The position numbers were made by a program, and so were the translations under genes. A stretch of DNA of 64,000 nt from a virus, in IMG/VR virus record IMGVR_UViG_3300029922_000038, positions 25,353 to 89,352 of that record, one strand, 5' to 3'. Positions within the stretch are counted from its first letter, which is position 1, and every line of letters starts with the position of its first letter. The notes beneath the pieces are model-generated. The model had not been told where the DNA came from, searched no databases, and saw nothing but the letters and a program-made list of their open reading frames with translations. Positions 43,162 through 53,131 of this stretch are shown here, in pieces.

Positions 43162-43755
43162 TTATTTTAATAAATCATAAAAGAAATTAAACTTAGTAAT
43201 TCTATCTTGTAATTGGTTTAGAGCAGGATTTATTCTTTTGGTTACAGATGATACTACAGCATCTGTATCTCCTAAATCTGCAATAAGATTAAGGGTATGA
43301 GTATCCCAGAACCACCCAGAAGTAAATAAAGGATATTTAATAGCTACTAAATTTGGTATATTTACTATATTATCAGGAGAAGGTATTTTCTTATTACAAG
43401 CAGTATAATTCCACTTACCTGTTAATTGAATATACCCTCTCCCTCTATAATCCCAACCATCAGTAGAGCCATTATTACCATTTCTATTACCATACACATA
43501 ATTAGCTATCTTCTCTGGTTGATGCGCATAGTCATCTGGGTTTTGTACATGAAAATAATTAGGAAAAACAGCAAGTAATTCAGCAGATGTATAGTTAAGA
43601 TTTTCAGTAGTTCTTGTAAAATTCATACTCTCATGGCTACACTGACTCATGAAGTGAGCTATTCTAAGTTCACTATTTATATCATACTTATCAAATACTG
43701 ATTGTAATTGATTATAAACAACATCTGGTATATGTCCTTTAAGTTTTTCTATCAT
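43162..43755 (-). CDS. GH19 endolysin
   Basis: 197 aa, single glycoside hydrolase family 19 (chitinase/lysozyme-like) domain. SQCSHESMNFTRTTENLNY carries the two family glutamates (Glu42, Glu51) and WDYRGRGYIQLTGKWNY is the family substrate-cleft signature. No signal peptide, so release needs a holin. It would cleave peptidoglycan glycan strands. A TATATTTGTAC element ends only a few bases before the ATG, suggesting an almost leaderless transcript. Confidence 0.87.
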   Translation of the reverse strand: MIEKLKGHIPDVVYNQLQSVFDKYDINSELRIAHFMSQCSHESMNFTRTTENLNYTSAELLAVFPNYFHVQNPDDYAHQPEKIANYVYGNRNGNNGSTDGWDYRGRGYIQLTGKWNYTACNKKIPSPDNIVNIPNLVAIKYPLFTSGWFWDTHTLNLIADLGDTDAVVSSVTKRINPALNQLQDRITKFNFFYDLLK

Positions 43756-43762
43756 GGTAGTA

Positions 43763-43770
43763 CAAATATA
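43763..43770 (-). promoter_or_regulatory. Promoter-like element before the endolysin
   Basis: On the - strand TATATTTG (continuing TAC) lies 7 bp before the endolysin ATG at 43755. If used, the mRNA would have little or no 5' leader. Confidence 0.55.
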
Positions 43771-43778
43771 ATAAAATT

Positions 43779-45080
43779 CTACAAATTATAATTTAATTCA
43801 CATTCACATCCTCTTTCCTTACTCCATAAGTAAGCTTCTGCTGATCTTATAGAACCTACATAACCATGTTGCACATGCCAATCATCAGCAGCACATAAGG
43901 AAGGAATAACTCTAATTCTAACCCCTTTATGTTCAGATATATCTTTAAATTGAATAGATTGTTTAGTATGAAGATGTCCAATGTGTACTTCTCTATATTT
44001 AGTATTAGCCCACATTTCTTTTTCTTCTGTAGCCATAAGAAGTGGTAAATCAGCTATCTTTTCTTCTGAACCATGTGTAAAAAGTAACATATTCTGCCCA
44101 TATTGATGATATTTCCTAAGTTTAGGACTATTATCAATAAATACATCTTTACAATTAGAAAACCAACCTTCTAAAGCTTCTCCAAGATAAAAACATCTTT
44201 CTCTATCATGATTACCAGGAACTATTTTAACAACTACTGGGGCTATAACCATGAGTTTTTCAATAGCTTCTACACACATCTGTCTTGCTATCCTGAACAT
44301 CTTATGATAACGAGTATCAGTAGTTACAGCAGTACCAGAAGTAGTAGTATCATTACCATTATCTGTATGAAGAATATCATTACCTATTGGAAATATAATT
44401 TGAGATATATTATATCCCTGAACCCTTTTAATAAATTCTTCTACTGTTTGAATAAAAAGAGAAGAGCTAATCTTACAGTCATAATTTTCTCCTGATTCTT
44501 CATCCCATGCGAGTTTACCAATATGTATATCTGGTATAGATACTTCTAAAAGATATGAATCTTTAGATTTACTATATTTAATAGGTTCATATTTAGGAGC
44601 ATAATTCTTAGAATCTTCAATAAGTTGCTTTTTAAGTTCTTCATAATCAAAAGCAACCTTATTTTTCTTTAACCAAGCCTTTATCTGATAAAGTTCTTCT
44701 GTTATTATTTTACCATCTGGGGTTTTAGAACCTACTTCCCACTTATTAATAACATGTCTTTCTACTTCCCATATTTTAGTATCTACTTTTGATTTCTCTA
44801 ATAATTGTTCAAGAGTAAATATTCTACCATTAGATTCAAGTTCTACATTATCCCCTTTTTGAGCATAATTAACTTTATCTTTTGGTTTTGTGTTATCTGT
44901 AATTTTCATATTATCATTTTTATGGTGTTTAGCGATGATTCTTCTTGCAAATATTCTTGCCCTTTCATCACTCCAATCATGTAGTTTATATTCTTCTTTA
45001 ATAGTTCTTCCAATATCTGCTTTAGATAGAGTTCCTTCATTAAAGAGTCCTATTACTCTTTCTTTAATATTTAATATCAT
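43779..45080 (-). CDS. Calcineurin-like metallophosphoesterase
   Basis: 433 aa. The full metal-binding set is present in the C-terminal two-thirds: PDIHIGK, GNDI, GNHDRE, THGS and GHLHT. The N-terminus is an HTH-like segment (GTLSKADIGRTIKEEYKL) plus a charged linker. Family members hydrolyse phosphodiesters, including nucleic acids and nucleotides. In a lysis/tail context it may be a virion or host-takeover nuclease. Substrate unknown. Confidence 0.8.
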   Translation of the reverse strand: MILNIKERVIGLFNEGTLSKADIGRTIKEEYKLHDWSDERARIFARRIIAKHHKNDNMKITDNTKPKDKVNYAQKGDNVELESNGRIFTLEQLLEKSKVDTKIWEVERHVINKWEVGSKTPDGKIITEELYQIKAWLKKNKVAFDYEELKKQLIEDSKNYAPKYEPIKYSKSKDSYLLEVSIPDIHIGKLAWDEESGENYDCKISSSLFIQTVEEFIKRVQGYNISQIIFPIGNDILHTDNGNDTTTSGTAVTTDTRYHKMFRIARQMCVEAIEKLMVIAPVVVKIVPGNHDRERCFYLGEALEGWFSNCKDVFIDNSPKLRKYHQYGQNMLLFTHGSEEKIADLPLLMATEEKEMWANTKYREVHIGHLHTKQSIQFKDISEHKGVRIRVIPSLCAADDWHVQHGYVGSIRSAEAYLWSKERGCECELNYNL

Positions 45081-45089
45081 ATTTTAAAA

Positions 45090-45416
45090 TTAAGAATTTT
45101 GATTATTATCTTTACAATCATCATCAGAAACTACAGGATGTAGTTCTCCTTTTGCATCTTGCCCTTTTCTATAACCTAAAAGACCAGCACATATACTTGC
45201 AAAAGTAAGCGTATATAACATAATATCAGGGGTTTTAGAGCCCCATATCTTATCATATACACCAAATATAAATGAAATACCTATTATAAATCCCCAAAAT
45301 ACTCCTATTGTACCAGAACCAGATGTTTTACCAGTTGAAGAATTAGAAGTTGCTTGTGCAAGAGAGAACTTATTACTATTTTGTAGAATTTTGTCCAGTG
45401 AAATCTGCTGTATCAT
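45090..45416 (-). CDS. Two-helix membrane protein, holin-like
   Basis: 108 aa. Two hydrophobic segments (about 37-57 and 66-84), a Ser/Gly-rich N-terminus and an acidic tail. It lies two genes before the endolysin in transcription order, where a holin is expected, and overlaps the other small membrane gene by 41 nt. Topology is the only evidence. Confidence 0.5.
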   Translation of the reverse strand: MIQQISLDKILQNSNKFSLAQATSNSSTGKTSGSGTIGVFWGFIIGISFIFGVYDKIWGSKTPDIMLYTLTFASICAGLLGYRKGQDAKGELHPVVSDDDCKDNNQNS

Positions 45417-45726
45417 CGTCTTCTATAGTTTTAATTGTTTCTATAACAGGTACAGCTTCTTTGGTTTTTGAAAAAAATGTTTTATATAACTTTATCCAAT
45501 TTATAATTGCAGTTGCAAGAACAGTTATAAAAACAAGATAGATACTTATAATCCCTACAGTACTTCTAAGCGAAGGCTCTTTACTTAGAAACCAAGAAGT
45601 CACCCCACTTATACTCATAATAGGAAGAGAGTTCTTTTTTACTGTATTTGAGAGGTTAATAAATGAATCTTGAACTATTAAACCAAAAAGCAAAACAAAG
45701 TTAAACATATTTTTTATAATCCCCAA
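45376..45726 (-). CDS. Small membrane protein, holin/antiholin-like
   Basis: 116 aa with hydrophobic segments near 6-24 and 55-75. It overlaps the collar-fibre gene upstream and the second small membrane gene downstream. The pair could act as holin and antiholin. Function inferred from position. Confidence 0.5.
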   Translation of the reverse strand: MGIIKNMFNFVLLFGLIVQDSFINLSNTVKKNSLPIMSISGVTSWFLSKEPSLRSTVGIISIYLVFITVLATAIINWIKLYKTFFSKTKEAVPVIETIKTIEDDDTADFTGQNSTK

Positions 45727-46688
45727 GAATATTTAATAATAAAATTTAATCCATAAAAAGGGGGAACTATTGCAAGGGTAGTTGAACCACCTGATTGAAC
45801 ACCCCCTGAAGAAATAGTATGTGTATGAGAACCAGCATCTGACATAGTCCCTGAAAAAGTATGGGTATGGTCAGACACTACCACCCCTGTAAAAGTTCCA
45901 GTTGGGGTTGTGCCTCCAGCAGAAGCATTTGTTCCAACAGCAGTACTTATACTTGTTACAGTTGGTGTTACTACAGATGTAACCCCCTCTGTAGTATTTA
46001 TACTAATACTTGGAACTACTAAAGTATCCGAGTTAGGGGTTCCTGTAAAACTATGGGTATGGTCTGAAATAGCATTCATTGTAATACTACCAGAGGGGGT
46101 AAATCCACCAGCCGCCCCCGTAGTTCCAGATACTGTACCATGATTATGTGCAGCTACTGTAGTAAGAACTATATTATTGGTATGTGTATGAGAACTATCT
46201 ACTGTTGCGGCCCCACCTTGTTGATTAAGTGTAGTAGCTATACTTGCAGCAGATAAACCTACAGGGAAAGTATTTCTTAAATCAGGTAAAGCTATAATAT
46301 ATAATCCTGCCCAAGCAGTAGCTGCTGAAACAGGGGAAGATGAAAAATTAATAGGGTTAGAAGAAGCATCATAAGCTGTAAGAGCAGTTGCAGGAGAAAC
46401 TACACACGCATTCCAAAGTAAAGTAAAAAGTCTTACATATTGAACATTTGAACTATCTGCTGCTGAACTTGTATTACCTATAGTAGAACCATTTGTAAGA
46501 AGCCACCCAGAGGGAGAAGAAGTACCATAATAAGGTACAATTGCCCCTGTTGGTATAACATCATAACTACGTTGAAGTAAACCTATCCAATTAGTATCTA
46601 CTTGAGCATCTGTTAATGTAGTTGCTTCATTTGGAAGTGTTTCATACCCAGAATAAGATTGTTGTCTTAAAACTACTGCTGTTGTCAT
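45714..46688 (-). CDS. Phage tail collar domain fibre protein
   Basis: 324 aa. Residues about 48-68 (GAIVPYYGT, then SGWLLTNGST) are the tail collar signature. The C-terminal half has recurring His-rich turns (DHTHSFTG, DHTHTFSG, SHTHTISS, AHNHG), like metal-chelating trimeric fibre shafts. A short tail or head fibre involved in host contact is likely. Confidence 0.78.
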   Translation of the reverse strand: MTTAVVLRQQSYSGYETLPNEATTLTDAQVDTNWIGLLQRSYDVIPTGAIVPYYGTSSPSGWLLTNGSTIGNTSSAADSSNVQYVRLFTLLWNACVVSPATALTAYDASSNPINFSSSPVSAATAWAGLYIIALPDLRNTFPVGLSAASIATTLNQQGGAATVDSSHTHTNNIVLTTVAAHNHGTVSGTTGAAGGFTPSGSITMNAISDHTHSFTGTPNSDTLVVPSISINTTEGVTSVVTPTVTSISTAVGTNASAGGTTPTGTFTGVVVSDHTHTFSGTMSDAGSHTHTISSGGVQSGGSTTLAIVPPFYGLNFIIKYSWGL

Positions 46689-46689
46689 A

Positions 46690-47028
46690 TTAACTTACAT
46701 AACCAGTTGATGAATAATCAGGCATCCAGTAGGTAGTTGGTATTGTAACTGTTACTGGTGGAACACATCTACAAACCTCATTAATATAATTAATTATATT
46801 ATCTCTATCAGATATGGTTATATTATTATTTAAAGTTTCAGTTTGCTCTGCATCCTGATTCCATTTTTGTAATAGATATAAAAATAAATATAGTTTTCTT
46901 GATATTGTTTCTAAGTCAACATAACCTTTACCATATCCAATAAAATTATCAATATGTAAGATCTTTTTGCCTAAACAATAATATCCTTTATTTAATACAG
47001 CATTTATTTCTAATTGACTATATATCAT
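46690..47028 (-). CDS. Small virion-cluster protein
   Basis: 112 aa with a Cys pair (EVCRCVPP) and a Trp/Pro-rich end. Overlaps the upstream gene by 11 nt and precedes the collar fibre by 1 bp, so it is probably a fibre or neck assembly component. Not recognised. Confidence 0.5.
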   Translation of the reverse strand: MIYSQLEINAVLNKGYYCLGKKILHIDNFIGYGKGYVDLETISRKLYLFLYLLQKWNQDAEQTETLNNNITISDRDNIINYINEVCRCVPPVTVTIPTTYWMPDYSSTGYVS

Positions 47029-47563
47029 CCCAACAGAAATTACCAGTTGTATAATTAGTTAAAGTGTTAATTACTTGTTGAGCATCTACTAAAGCTCCAT
47101 AACTAACTAACAGATAAGCCCCCTGTAATTGAAGCCACATTGAAAATACCTCATTTACTCTTTCTTCTTCTACTATAGTATCATTATCTGCCCATCTGGT
47201 GGATAATCTTGCTATAATTGGGTCTAATGTTTGTTTTAAAGTATAATCTACAATAGTATCAAGTTCTAAAGAAGTATAAACATTTGTTGCATCTCCTGTT
47301 TGATGTATTCTTATTTCCATTTTATATACACCATCCCCAAGAGTAGAACCAGTAAAACCTAATTGTGAAGGTAATACTGTTTGCGGTATATTAGAAACAA
47401 GCCCTGTAAGTTGTATTGTGTATAGGATACCAGAAGGAGGGGTTATTAATACTTCATAATATGAAATACTAAACCCACTAAAATCAAATGTATCACTAAA
47501 AACAAAACTTGCCGCAAGAGGACTAACTACAACAGTAGTAGTTGCTGTAAAAGGTGTACTCAT
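47018..47563 (-). CDS. Virion-cluster protein with beta-rich N-terminus
   Basis: 181 aa. The first ~115 residues form short strands like an Ig/fibre-attachment domain (YYEVLITPPSG, GVYKMEIRIHQTG). The rest is helical with WADNDTIVEE and ends NFCWDDI. It follows the terminator of the 448-aa gene. Not recognised. Confidence 0.5.
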   Translation of the reverse strand: MSTPFTATTTVVVSPLAASFVFSDTFDFSGFSISYYEVLITPPSGILYTIQLTGLVSNIPQTVLPSQLGFTGSTLGDGVYKMEIRIHQTGDATNVYTSLELDTIVDYTLKQTLDPIIARLSTRWADNDTIVEEERVNEVFSMWLQLQGAYLLVSYGALVDAQQVINTLTNYTTGNFCWDDI

Positions 47564-47577
47564 AATAAAAGAAAGAA

Positions 47578-47602
47578 GGGGTTTTTACACCCCTTCTCTA
47601 TA
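47578..47602 (-). terminator. Terminator after the 448-aa virion gene
   Basis: On the - strand GAAGGGGT pairs with AACCCCTTC around a short A-rich loop and is followed by TTTCTTTT. It lies just after the stop at 47614, suggesting the 448-aa gene is expressed as a discrete, abundant transcript. Confidence 0.8.
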
Positions 47603-47613
47603 TTAATTAATTA

Positions 47614-48960
47614 TTAGCTAAGAGCAGCAGCAGGATAAGGAACTGGAAGAGAAGCAGTCCAAGTATTCAAATATGTAGTAAAGGTAGAAGCGTATTCAGA
47701 TACATTTGCAACAGGTACAGCAATATTCAAAGTTTTTTGAAATTTATTTTCATCTCCATTAGAAGGATTAGCTCCTTCAAATATTTTATTCCAAGTAATT
47801 GTAAGAATAGCATAAGTTTCACCACTTACAGTATAAGTAGGTGGGGGATCAGGGAAAGTAGCACCTGGTTTATAGATACTCCTTGAGAAGTACGCTTTTT
47901 GTTCCAAATCCCTAACTTCACTTGAACTACCAGAACCTACAGTTGGAAGAGTAGTATATGATTTATATACACCTTGAAGAGTATCTTGCAGTGCAATTTC
48001 TACTTTATATCCAAGATAAGTTACTGTACCTTGTACGCCATAAACAGTAGGATTAGCAGAGTTATAGAATTTAAAGTTAGATGCAGCAGCAGTACTAAGA
48101 GTTGCCCCTACATATGGTCTATCAAGAGTAATACCAAGTGTAATTGCTCCTGTTGCCCCAATTGCAGCAATTGCATAAGTTGTACCAGCTATATTAATAA
48201 GATCTCCTACTGCAAAATTTACAGAACTTACAGTAGAACCAGCAAGAGTAAAAGTTAAAGCAGTAGAACCTTGTGCAATACTACCTGTTACTGCTTCAGC
48301 ACCTGTAGCATTTACTATAATACTTTTATTTGTTCCAGAAGAAGCAGAAGTTACAGTAGTAGCAGTACCATTGCCTATAATATCAGCAGTTGCAATCCAG
48401 CCAAAGGTTGAAAGATCTGCTGCATTTTTAGTATTCATATCCTGTACCATTTGAGAAGCAATACTATATTGCGTAGCCCCAGTTGCAGGAGAAGTGATTA
48501 CAGAGTTTTTCCTAATAAAATAAGGATCATATTGCTTGGTTATATTTACAAGGGTTGTGGTATAATCAGCACTTGCTGTTACTGGAATACCAGAGCCAGA
48601 AGTACCATCATACCCAATATTAAATACCATTGCATTTGGTGCAAGATATGCTTTACCAGTGTAAACTTTTACATCTTGTCCTTCTACTTGAACACTAATT
48701 GGGTTAGTAGTTGGATTAGATGTTTGTGGTACACCTTGTACAAACAAGATTTTCTTGTAAGCAGGATAAGTAAAAGTACCAGGAGTTCCTGATTTTACCA
48801 ATTCCCAATCATTATTTGTTTCATTAAAGTAAAACATAGCAATCGCACCAGATGCTACATTTACAGGAGTTGTGGCAGTTTCAACTGATGCAGAACCTAC
48901 AGAGGCTGCATAATTTACACCATTGAGAGCTACCATTAGAGAGCGTTGTGCTGTACTCAT
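47614..48960 (-). CDS. Abundant virion protein candidate, 448 aa
   Basis: Rich in Ala/Thr/Ser/Val with strand-type sequence and no catalytic motif. It is isolated by a 132-bp upstream gap and a strong terminator, an arrangement typical of a highly made structural protein (decoration, head fibre or tail-tube-like). No tail-sheath or known-fold signature is visible. The C-terminus (ITWNKIFEG, then FQKTLNIAVPVANV) is beta-rich. Confidence 0.55.
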   Translation of the reverse strand: MSTAQRSLMVALNGVNYAASVGSASVETATTPVNVASGAIAMFYFNETNNDWELVKSGTPGTFTYPAYKKILFVQGVPQTSNPTTNPISVQVEGQDVKVYTGKAYLAPNAMVFNIGYDGTSGSGIPVTASADYTTTLVNITKQYDPYFIRKNSVITSPATGATQYSIASQMVQDMNTKNAADLSTFGWIATADIIGNGTATTVTSASSGTNKSIIVNATGAEAVTGSIAQGSTALTFTLAGSTVSSVNFAVGDLINIAGTTYAIAAIGATGAITLGITLDRPYVGATLSTAAASNFKFYNSANPTVYGVQGTVTYLGYKVEIALQDTLQGVYKSYTTLPTVGSGSSSEVRDLEQKAYFSRSIYKPGATFPDPPPTYTVSGETYAILTITWNKIFEGANPSNGDENKFQKTLNIAVPVANVSEYASTFTTYLNTWTASLPVPYPAAALS

Positions 48961-49092
48961 TTAATTTTCTTTGTTTTATTTGTTAATAGAAATTTATAGA
49001 CTAATTTATATACTACAATAATAATAAAATTATTGTTTATATTCTAATATTGTTATTTTTAATAGTTGTTATATTTATATAACATATTCTTA

Positions 49093-49689
49093 TTATACTG
49101 TTACTATTCTATATGCAACTCTTACTTTAAAAGAACCAAGCCCTGCTGTTGGATTTGAAGCAGAATATAACCATAATCCTTGATTAGCAGCACTTGCAAC
49201 AATACCTGCCCCAAGACTATTTCTAAGAATAGTGCCACTTGCACTACCACTAAAATCTGCTGAAGCAAATGTTAATATTGCATTTACTCCACCATTATCA
49301 TAAGCTAAAACAATAGTATCTGTTATAGTATAAGCAGATGTTAAATAATTATAATCAATAATACAACTTATAATATCATATTCAAATGCTGCACCCGCAA
49401 GAGGTAATAGGGATATTGGTACGGAATGTATTGTTTGAAATGCTGCTGAACTTACTACAAAATCTATATGTTTAATATCATCCACTATTGGAGTATAATA
49501 AGTATCTGCAAGAGCTTTAGTTAAATCCCCAATTCCATTATTAATATAAGAGATTATAGTACTAAGTAAAGTTACTTTCTTTAAACCTTGTTGTTCTATT
49601 ACTACTGCTTCTGTACCATCAATTGAAGTTGCTTGTGTAGCATTACTTGTTAATTGAAATAGTGTTGTTTTATCTTTATCTGTTGCCAT
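49093..49689 (-). CDS. Head-fibre/decoration-like protein
   Basis: 198 aa. The N-terminal helix region (residues about 1-70, ending ALADTYYTP) resembles virion-anchoring parts of short fibres. The C-terminal ~120 residues are strand-rich with GSASGTILRN and FKVRVAYRIVTV, compatible with a jelly-roll knob. Overlaps the upstream gene by one base. Function inferred. Confidence 0.5.
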   Translation of the reverse strand: MATDKDKTTLFQLTSNATQATSIDGTEAVVIEQQGLKKVTLLSTIISYINNGIGDLTKALADTYYTPIVDDIKHIDFVVSSAAFQTIHSVPISLLPLAGAAFEYDIISCIIDYNYLTSAYTITDTIVLAYDNGGVNAILTFASADFSGSASGTILRNSLGAGIVASAANQGLWLYSASNPTAGLGSFKVRVAYRIVTV

Positions 49690-50759
49690 TATTCTGATTT
49701 ATTTGATTCATTTTGTGCAGCTTGATATTCTTGAGGGGAAGATTGTATTACTTCATTTAAGTGTGCAACTAATTGTGCTATAATTTCATACACACAATGA
49801 TCTGCAAGTTCACAATCTACTTGAAGCCCTAAAGATACCTGATTTGGTTGCCTTATATAAGTAAGATATAGTTTTTCAACTATAAAATCATTATAACAAT
49901 ATACAGAAATATACCTACCACTTCTTGTAATAAGAGGTTCTTCTGCTGTAGGTCTTTCTGTTGTTTCTGATAATAGTTCTTTAATATACATTTGCTGGGT
50001 TTCAATACCAGCAGGATAAGAATAAGAACCACCAGATGTACCAGTTAAGTATGTATTTGTAACTGTACTAAAAGTAGGAACAATAAAAGTAGAATTATCC
50101 CAGGAATATTTTATAGATAATACTCCAGAATTTGCTTTTACTACTATTAATTGATTAGGATAATAAACACCTCCATAATTTTCCCAATAAATAGAGTATC
50201 CAGTTATAGGGGTAAGTTTAAGAATTGCATATATAAAATTCAGATAATTATCTGGATATAAATATAAGGAAGGAGAATTTGTAAGAGTAGAAGTATCTAT
50301 AATATTTGAACTACCACTTGTCTGTAACCTGAAATTAGATAAATTTACTTGGCTACCAGCATTAAAGGGTATAGTAGCAATTATAGAACTAAGAGTATTA
50401 GTTGTACTAACTAAAGAAGTAGTATAGGAAGTAGCCCCATATATCTTTAAAGAAGAATTTCCATAATACATATAATTATTAGGAACAGCAAAAAGATATT
50501 TATTTGGGAAATTAGAAAGATAAGCAGTATCTACATAATCTTCTATAAGTAGATTTGAAAGGTCTTCTTTTCTTTTATTAGATTGTTCAAATCCTTCTTT
50601 CTTAGAATTACCTTTATTATCATATCTTGTAGAAATATACTTTGATTGTTCTTGATTAAAGAAAACATCAATTTCTTCATCAAGAAAATCATCATAAAGG
50701 TTAGAGTTAATTTTATTTAACTCCAACCTTATGAGATTATGTATAGTTGCTATCTTCAC
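49689..50759 (-). CDS. Head-tail connector-like structural protein
   Basis: 356 aa. The N-terminus (IHNLIRLELNKINSN, then EIDVFFNQEQSKYI) looks like the helical start of adaptor/ring proteins. The middle is Ser/Thr/Tyr strand-rich and the end is helical. Adjacent to the MCP module with 7 bp to the upstream gene. Exact role not visible. Confidence 0.5.
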   Translation of the reverse strand: MKIATIHNLIRLELNKINSNLYDDFLDEEIDVFFNQEQSKYISTRYDNKGNSKKEGFEQSNKRKEDLSNLLIEDYVDTAYLSNFPNKYLFAVPNNYMYYGNSSLKIYGATSYTTSLVSTTNTLSSIIATIPFNAGSQVNLSNFRLQTSGSSNIIDTSTLTNSPSLYLYPDNYLNFIYAILKLTPITGYSIYWENYGGVYYPNQLIVVKANSGVLSIKYSWDNSTFIVPTFSTVTNTYLTGTSGGSYSYPAGIETQQMYIKELLSETTERPTAEEPLITRSGRYISVYCYNDFIVEKLYLTYIRQPNQVSLGLQVDCELADHCVYEIIAQLVAHLNEVIQSSPQEYQAAQNESNKSE

Positions 50760-50766
50760 TTATTAA

Positions 50767-51654
50767 CTATTTTACAGTCAATAGTGATTCTAATTTTGCT
50801 TTCATGTGTAGATATTTCTTAGAGTTAGCAGCAGCTTTAACAAAACCAACTACTTGTTCTACTGATTTACCTACTTCTTCACCACCAAATTGATAACTAT
50901 TTCCAACTGTCTCTATAACACCAGCATCTATAAGTTCATAAACTTCTGCTTTAGTTTCAAGAGTTTTATCTGAAGCAGTTTCTATAAACAAAGAAGGTTC
51001 TTTGATTGCAATATCTGCAAGCATAGTTTGCCTTTGTGCTTCACTCATAGAATTATAATCTGCTTTTGGTACAATAGAAGTTTTATCATCCTTAGTTTTT
51101 CCTTTAAGAATAGTAAGAATAGATTTAACAACTGCTGGATTTTCAGATATAGAAGAGTATTCAGCGATTGCTTTTACCTTCTGTTTAGCTTTTTCATTAT
51201 CTTTTTCAATGGTAACTTCTTCATCAAAGAGATACATAATAGCTGTATTAGAACTATTAAATCCTTCAATTGAATCTACACAAGCTGAATATCCACTACA
51301 ATATTTCCAAAGAATGTAATCTTCAACTACTTTAGGAAGGTTCTTAACATCAAGTGGTTTAGAATCATCCTCTAAAGATACATTAAGTTTAATACCACCA
51401 AGGGGCACATGTTTGTGCATCCTAATAAAGTAATCATTAGACTCTTTTGTAAAAGTTACATCTTCAACAGGTACACCTATAATAAAAGGCATTAAAAGCC
51501 TCTCTTCAATAAAAGAGAGACCTTTATATACTGCCCCAGATTCTGTTAATGAACCACCAATATTGTATTTATCTTCCGCAGCTATTGAGTTATCTTTAGC
51601 TACTTTCCCTCTTGTATAGGGTTTTCTTTTAACATAAATTATTTTATCTGACAT
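50767..51654 (-). CDS. MCP-adjacent structural protein
   Basis: 295 aa, basic N-terminus (KIIYVKRKPYTRGKV) and mostly helical, with Lys-rich C-terminus. It is 15 bp downstream of the MCP and probably co-expressed with it; a head-completion or auxiliary capsid role is likely. Not recognised. Confidence 0.5.
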   Translation of the reverse strand: MSDKIIYVKRKPYTRGKVAKDNSIAAEDKYNIGGSLTESGAVYKGLSFIEERLLMPFIIGVPVEDVTFTKESNDYFIRMHKHVPLGGIKLNVSLEDDSKPLDVKNLPKVVEDYILWKYCSGYSACVDSIEGFNSSNTAIMYLFDEEVTIEKDNEKAKQKVKAIAEYSSISENPAVVKSILTILKGKTKDDKTSIVPKADYNSMSEAQRQTMLADIAIKEPSLFIETASDKTLETKAEVYELIDAGVIETVGNSYQFGGEEVGKSVEQVVGFVKAAANSKKYLHMKAKLESLLTVK

Positions 51655-51669
51655 AAATGTTTTTTAATA

Positions 51670-53097
51670 TTAAGACAAGGTACACTGCAAATCAATGCTT
51701 GTATTAGGTCTACGGATAACAACACCACAAGACTTCATATAGTGAATAGAGTGAGCATGTACATCTGAACTCCTGTTAGAAGTTGAAGGGAATCCTGGAG
51801 GAACTGAACCCACACCAAGAACTGCATCACGAGAGAATTGTATATTCTCATCATACAATCCCATGATATTAGGTGCTCCATCATAATGAGCAGTATCCAA
51901 GAAAGTCAACCTATGAGATTCAAGAGACAGACCAGTAATAGGGTGTTTAGGACTATTTACTGCTACAGGCCCAAAATCATTAAGGTCAGTTTTCTTAACT
52001 ACAATCTTATAACCATCCCGATGGTCATATGCAGCAAAGTAACCAGTAGACCTCAATTGATAACCAGCACCTTCAATGAAAGTTTTATCAGTAATAACTG
52101 TGAAACCAGAACCCAAGATACCAGCTTTGATGGCTTTATCAAAATCTTGTGCCCCACCTAAACCAGTCATAAGAGTGATAACCTTATTTTCAGCATCCTT
52201 CATACCGGTATAAGTATCCCTAACTACTTGGTCAATTTTAGATTCTGAAAGCAAACCAAAAGTATCCTTAGATCCAATTTGTGCAAACAAACCATCACCT
52301 TCTATAATAGGATTACCATTTTCATCATATTGATTATAGGTATTATCATCAGCCCTATTTGAAGTTGAATAGACAAGTGAGTTTTCAACTTCCATTTGCC
52401 ATTGTTTTTCAATCTGATATTGTTGAAAGGGCCAGAACAATTTAGAACCATTAAATTCAATGGTCATTGTTTTGTTAGCAACTGCACCTTCCCAAGCATA
52501 TGATTTCCTAAGTACACCAATCTGTCCACGAATTTTAGCAGGAGCAGTGATGTTAGAAGAGTTACCCCTTGAACCACCAGCAGCTACGTTAGCATAAAGA
52601 TTAGTGAAGAATGTACCTTGGGTCAATTCAGAAGCTGGTACAAAAGCATTAGGATTACCATTACCTGCAATTACTACAATATATTCCCAATTAGTCCCTA
52701 CAAGTTTAGGATCACCTACTACACGTAGTTTATATTTATTAGGAGATATAATTGTATAACCATTTGCAAAATGCTTTTCAGCAAATTGAATTTTAAATGA
52801 TTGATAGCCAATACCACAAGTAGTTCCAGTTGTAGTAACTGCAATTGGAATCTGTTTTACGATATTAGACATTACATCATATTCATAATCCTGACCTTTA
52901 AGTGGAGTCATTACTGCTCCAACACCTTCAGTCATCATTGTAATAGGGTTAAGGGATATATTATCCTTACCTAACATGAATGTAATTGCAGGGCCAATTT
53001 TAGTTGGTGCATCAAGATACATACGTGAAAAATCAGCGTTAGTAAATTTAGCATTTTCCTGCCACGGTTGTTCATAGACATATCTATTAGCTGCCAT
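51670..53097 (-). CDS. Major capsid protein
   Basis: 475 aa. Length, position downstream of portal and scaffold-like genes, and the sequence fit HK97-fold MCPs of crAss-like phages: FTNADFSRMYLDAPTKIGP near the N-terminus, long strands, and C-terminal VRRPNTSIDL-type ending with conserved Gly/Pro turns. The coding sequence has slightly higher G+C and less skewed codons than its neighbours, as is common for highly expressed capsid genes. Confidence 0.75.
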   Translation of the reverse strand: MAANRYVYEQPWQENAKFTNADFSRMYLDAPTKIGPAITFMLGKDNISLNPITMMTEGVGAVMTPLKGQDYEYDVMSNIVKQIPIAVTTTGTTCGIGYQSFKIQFAEKHFANGYTIISPNKYKLRVVGDPKLVGTNWEYIVVIAGNGNPNAFVPASELTQGTFFTNLYANVAAGGSRGNSSNITAPAKIRGQIGVLRKSYAWEGAVANKTMTIEFNGSKLFWPFQQYQIEKQWQMEVENSLVYSTSNRADDNTYNQYDENGNPIIEGDGLFAQIGSKDTFGLLSESKIDQVVRDTYTGMKDAENKVITLMTGLGGAQDFDKAIKAGILGSGFTVITDKTFIEGAGYQLRSTGYFAAYDHRDGYKIVVKKTDLNDFGPVAVNSPKHPITGLSLESHRLTFLDTAHYDGAPNIMGLYDENIQFSRDAVLGVGSVPPGFPSTSNRSSDVHAHSIHYMKSCGVVIRRPNTSIDLQCTLS

Positions 53098-53131
53098 AGT
53101 TTGTTATTGTTTTATTTTTGTTTTATTTTTT

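Noticed and set aside
47614-48960. Tail sheath protein
   Set aside because: Length is compatible, but no sheath motif is visible and the rest of the module is podovirus-like with no tape measure or tube/sheath pair.
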